6,211 nucleotides of DNA. Origin: an uncultured Flavobacteriales bacterium. Lineage in GTDB: Bacteria > Bacteroidota > Bacteroidia > Flavobacteriales > Schleiferiaceae. Location of the stretch: positions 1-6,211 of the forward strand of contig CAIJMB010000150.1 of assembly GCA_903821715.1 (NCBI GenBank), given 5' to 3'. The notes beneath the pieces are model-generated. The model searched no databases. It was not told the origin of the DNA and worked only from the letters and a program-made list of their open reading frames with translations. The position numbers were made by a program, and so were the translations under genes. Positions 5,443-6,211 of the stretch are shown in pieces (position 1 is the first letter of the stretch; each line of letters opens with the position of its first letter).

Positions 5443-6211
5443 CATACAGCCATTGCTCGGCGTTGTACCGCAGCACCTTGGCCTTGACAGCGTCCGACCA
5501 GGGCATGCTCCGCACCAAATCGCCCGGAACCGCTTCGCCCAATGGGTAGGGGTAGTCGGAACCCACCGCAATTTTGTCTTCGCCCACTAGGCGCAGCAAG
5601 TTGGCCAAGGCGTGCGGGTCGTGCACGAGGCTGTCAACCCAAAACTTGCCGAGGTATTCGGTGGGCGGAACCGCGTTGTCCACGGCCACCAAGTCGGGCC
5701 GAACATCAAATCCGTGCTGGATGCGGCCAAGGGTGGCGGGAAACGACCCTCCGCCGTGGGCGATGGCCACCCGCAGCGAGGGGAGCCGCTCGAACACCCC
5801 ACCAAAAATGAGCGAGCACAGCGCGCGGCTGGACTCGGCGGGCATTCCGACGAGCCACGGGAGCCAGTATCGCTTCATGTCGTCGCTGCCCATCATGTCC
5901 CAGGGGTGCACAAAAAGGGCGAGACCGCGGCGAGCCATCTCCTCAAAAATGGGAAAAAATGCAGGGTCGTCGAGGTTGCGCTGGTTGATGTTCGAACCGA
6001 TTTGCACTCCGCGCAGCCCGAGGCGCTCAAAGCGGTCGAGTTCGCGCAGGGCGAGGTCGGTGTCCTGCATAGGCAAGGTTCCGAGGCCCTCAAAACGATT
6101 GGGGTTGCCGGCCACGACTTCGGCGAGGTGGTCGTTCAAGAATTCCGCCACTGCGGCGCCGTCGCGCCCAGGCGTCCAGTAGCTGAACATTACGGGGACA
6201 GTTGAAAGCAC
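5435..6211 (-). CDS. nbaD: 2-Amino-3-carboxymuconate-6-semialdehyde decarboxylase (ACMSD), N-terminus outside window
   Basis: ACMSD is a zinc amidohydrolase-fold decarboxylase. It converts ACMS, the product of the dioxygenase next door, into 2-aminomuconate semialdehyde, steering it away from spontaneous closure to quinolinate. The 258 visible residues follow the bacterial enzyme closely: LSTVPVMFSYW, GLGTLPMQ, GVQIGSNIN, FVHPWDM, YWLPWLVGMPAE, AHGGGSFP, TDSLVHDP-like VDSLVHDP, GSDYPYPLGE. Metal/catalytic residues are seen as H102, H152 and D219 of the fragment, equivalent to His177, His228 and Asp294 of the Pseudomonas enzyme. By that offset about 75 residues, including the HxH zinc motif, lie beyond base 6211. 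The GTG at 6211-6209 is therefore an internal Val, not a start. It is encoded opposite to the dioxygenase with 17 bases between the two stops. Confidence 0.95.
   Translation of the reverse strand: MLSTVPVMFSYWTPGRDGAAVAEFLNDHLAEVVAGNPNRFEGLGTLPMQDTDLALRELDRFERLGLRGVQIGSNINQRNLDDPAFFPIFEEMARRGLALFVHPWDMMGSDDMKRYWLPWLVGMPAESSRALCSLIFGGVFERLPSLRVAIAHGGGSFPATLGRIQHGFDVRPDLVAVDNAVPPTEYLGKFWVDSLVHDPHALANLLRLVGEDKIAVGSDYPYPLGEAVPGDLVRSMPWSDAVKAKVLRYNAEQWLYGS

Noticed and set aside
5612..6205. Plus-strand open frame (197 codons) opposite ACMSD
   Set aside because: Shadow of a well-conserved enzyme frame; no family features.

Overview
The window looks like chromosomal DNA of a Bacteroidota bacterium with fairly high GC for that phylum. 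Three things point there: a secreted protein with a type IX secretion (T9SS) C-terminal sorting domain and YPNP motif; a PadR-PspC pair of the kind common in that phylum (PadR starting MNTEN..AQMRKGVLE, long PspC protein); and a TAnnTTTG-type -7 box in front of padR. No mobile element, CRISPR array, tRNA or rRNA was seen.

Layout: (1) 1-282, plus strand: 3' end of a probable alpha/beta-hydrolase (lipase-like), overlapping by ATGA the next gene. (2) 279-1415, plus: a Trp-rich, exported, propeller-like protein of unknown function. (3) 1414-1438: a strong GC hairpin with a T-tract only in the minus-strand direction, which ends the operon coming from the right. (4) 2998-1460 and 3321-2995, minus: a PadR repressor gene followed, again with an ATGA overlap, by a multi-spanning PspC-domain membrane protein, a likely envelope-stress module. 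(5) 3322-3447: short divergent intergenic region. (6) 3448-4881, plus: secreted right-handed beta-helix protein with a T9SS sorting domain. (7) 4899-5417, plus: 3-hydroxyanthranilate 3,4-dioxygenase. (8) 5418-5434: 17-bp convergent junction inside a 26-bp dyad made of a 7-bp tandem repeat. (9) 5435-6211, minus: C-terminal three quarters of 2-amino-3-carboxymuconate-6-semialdehyde decarboxylase (ACMSD), running off the window.

Functionally, the clearest theme is the lower kynurenine pathway of tryptophan breakdown. The dioxygenase opens the ring of 3-hydroxyanthranilate to give 2-amino-3-carboxymuconate semialdehyde (ACMS), and ACMSD decarboxylates that unstable product. This pulls flux away from quinolinate/NAD and toward catabolism. 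The two enzymes are consecutive in the pathway but are encoded convergently, not in one operon. The padR-pspC operon, the hydrolase/propeller pair and the T9SS cargo gene appear to be separate units that merely adjoin it. No convincing new multi-gene system was found. The most unusual items are the six-frame stop/dyad junction, probable leaderless promoters, and the unrecognised Trp-rich protein. There is no stretch over 300 bases without a gene.
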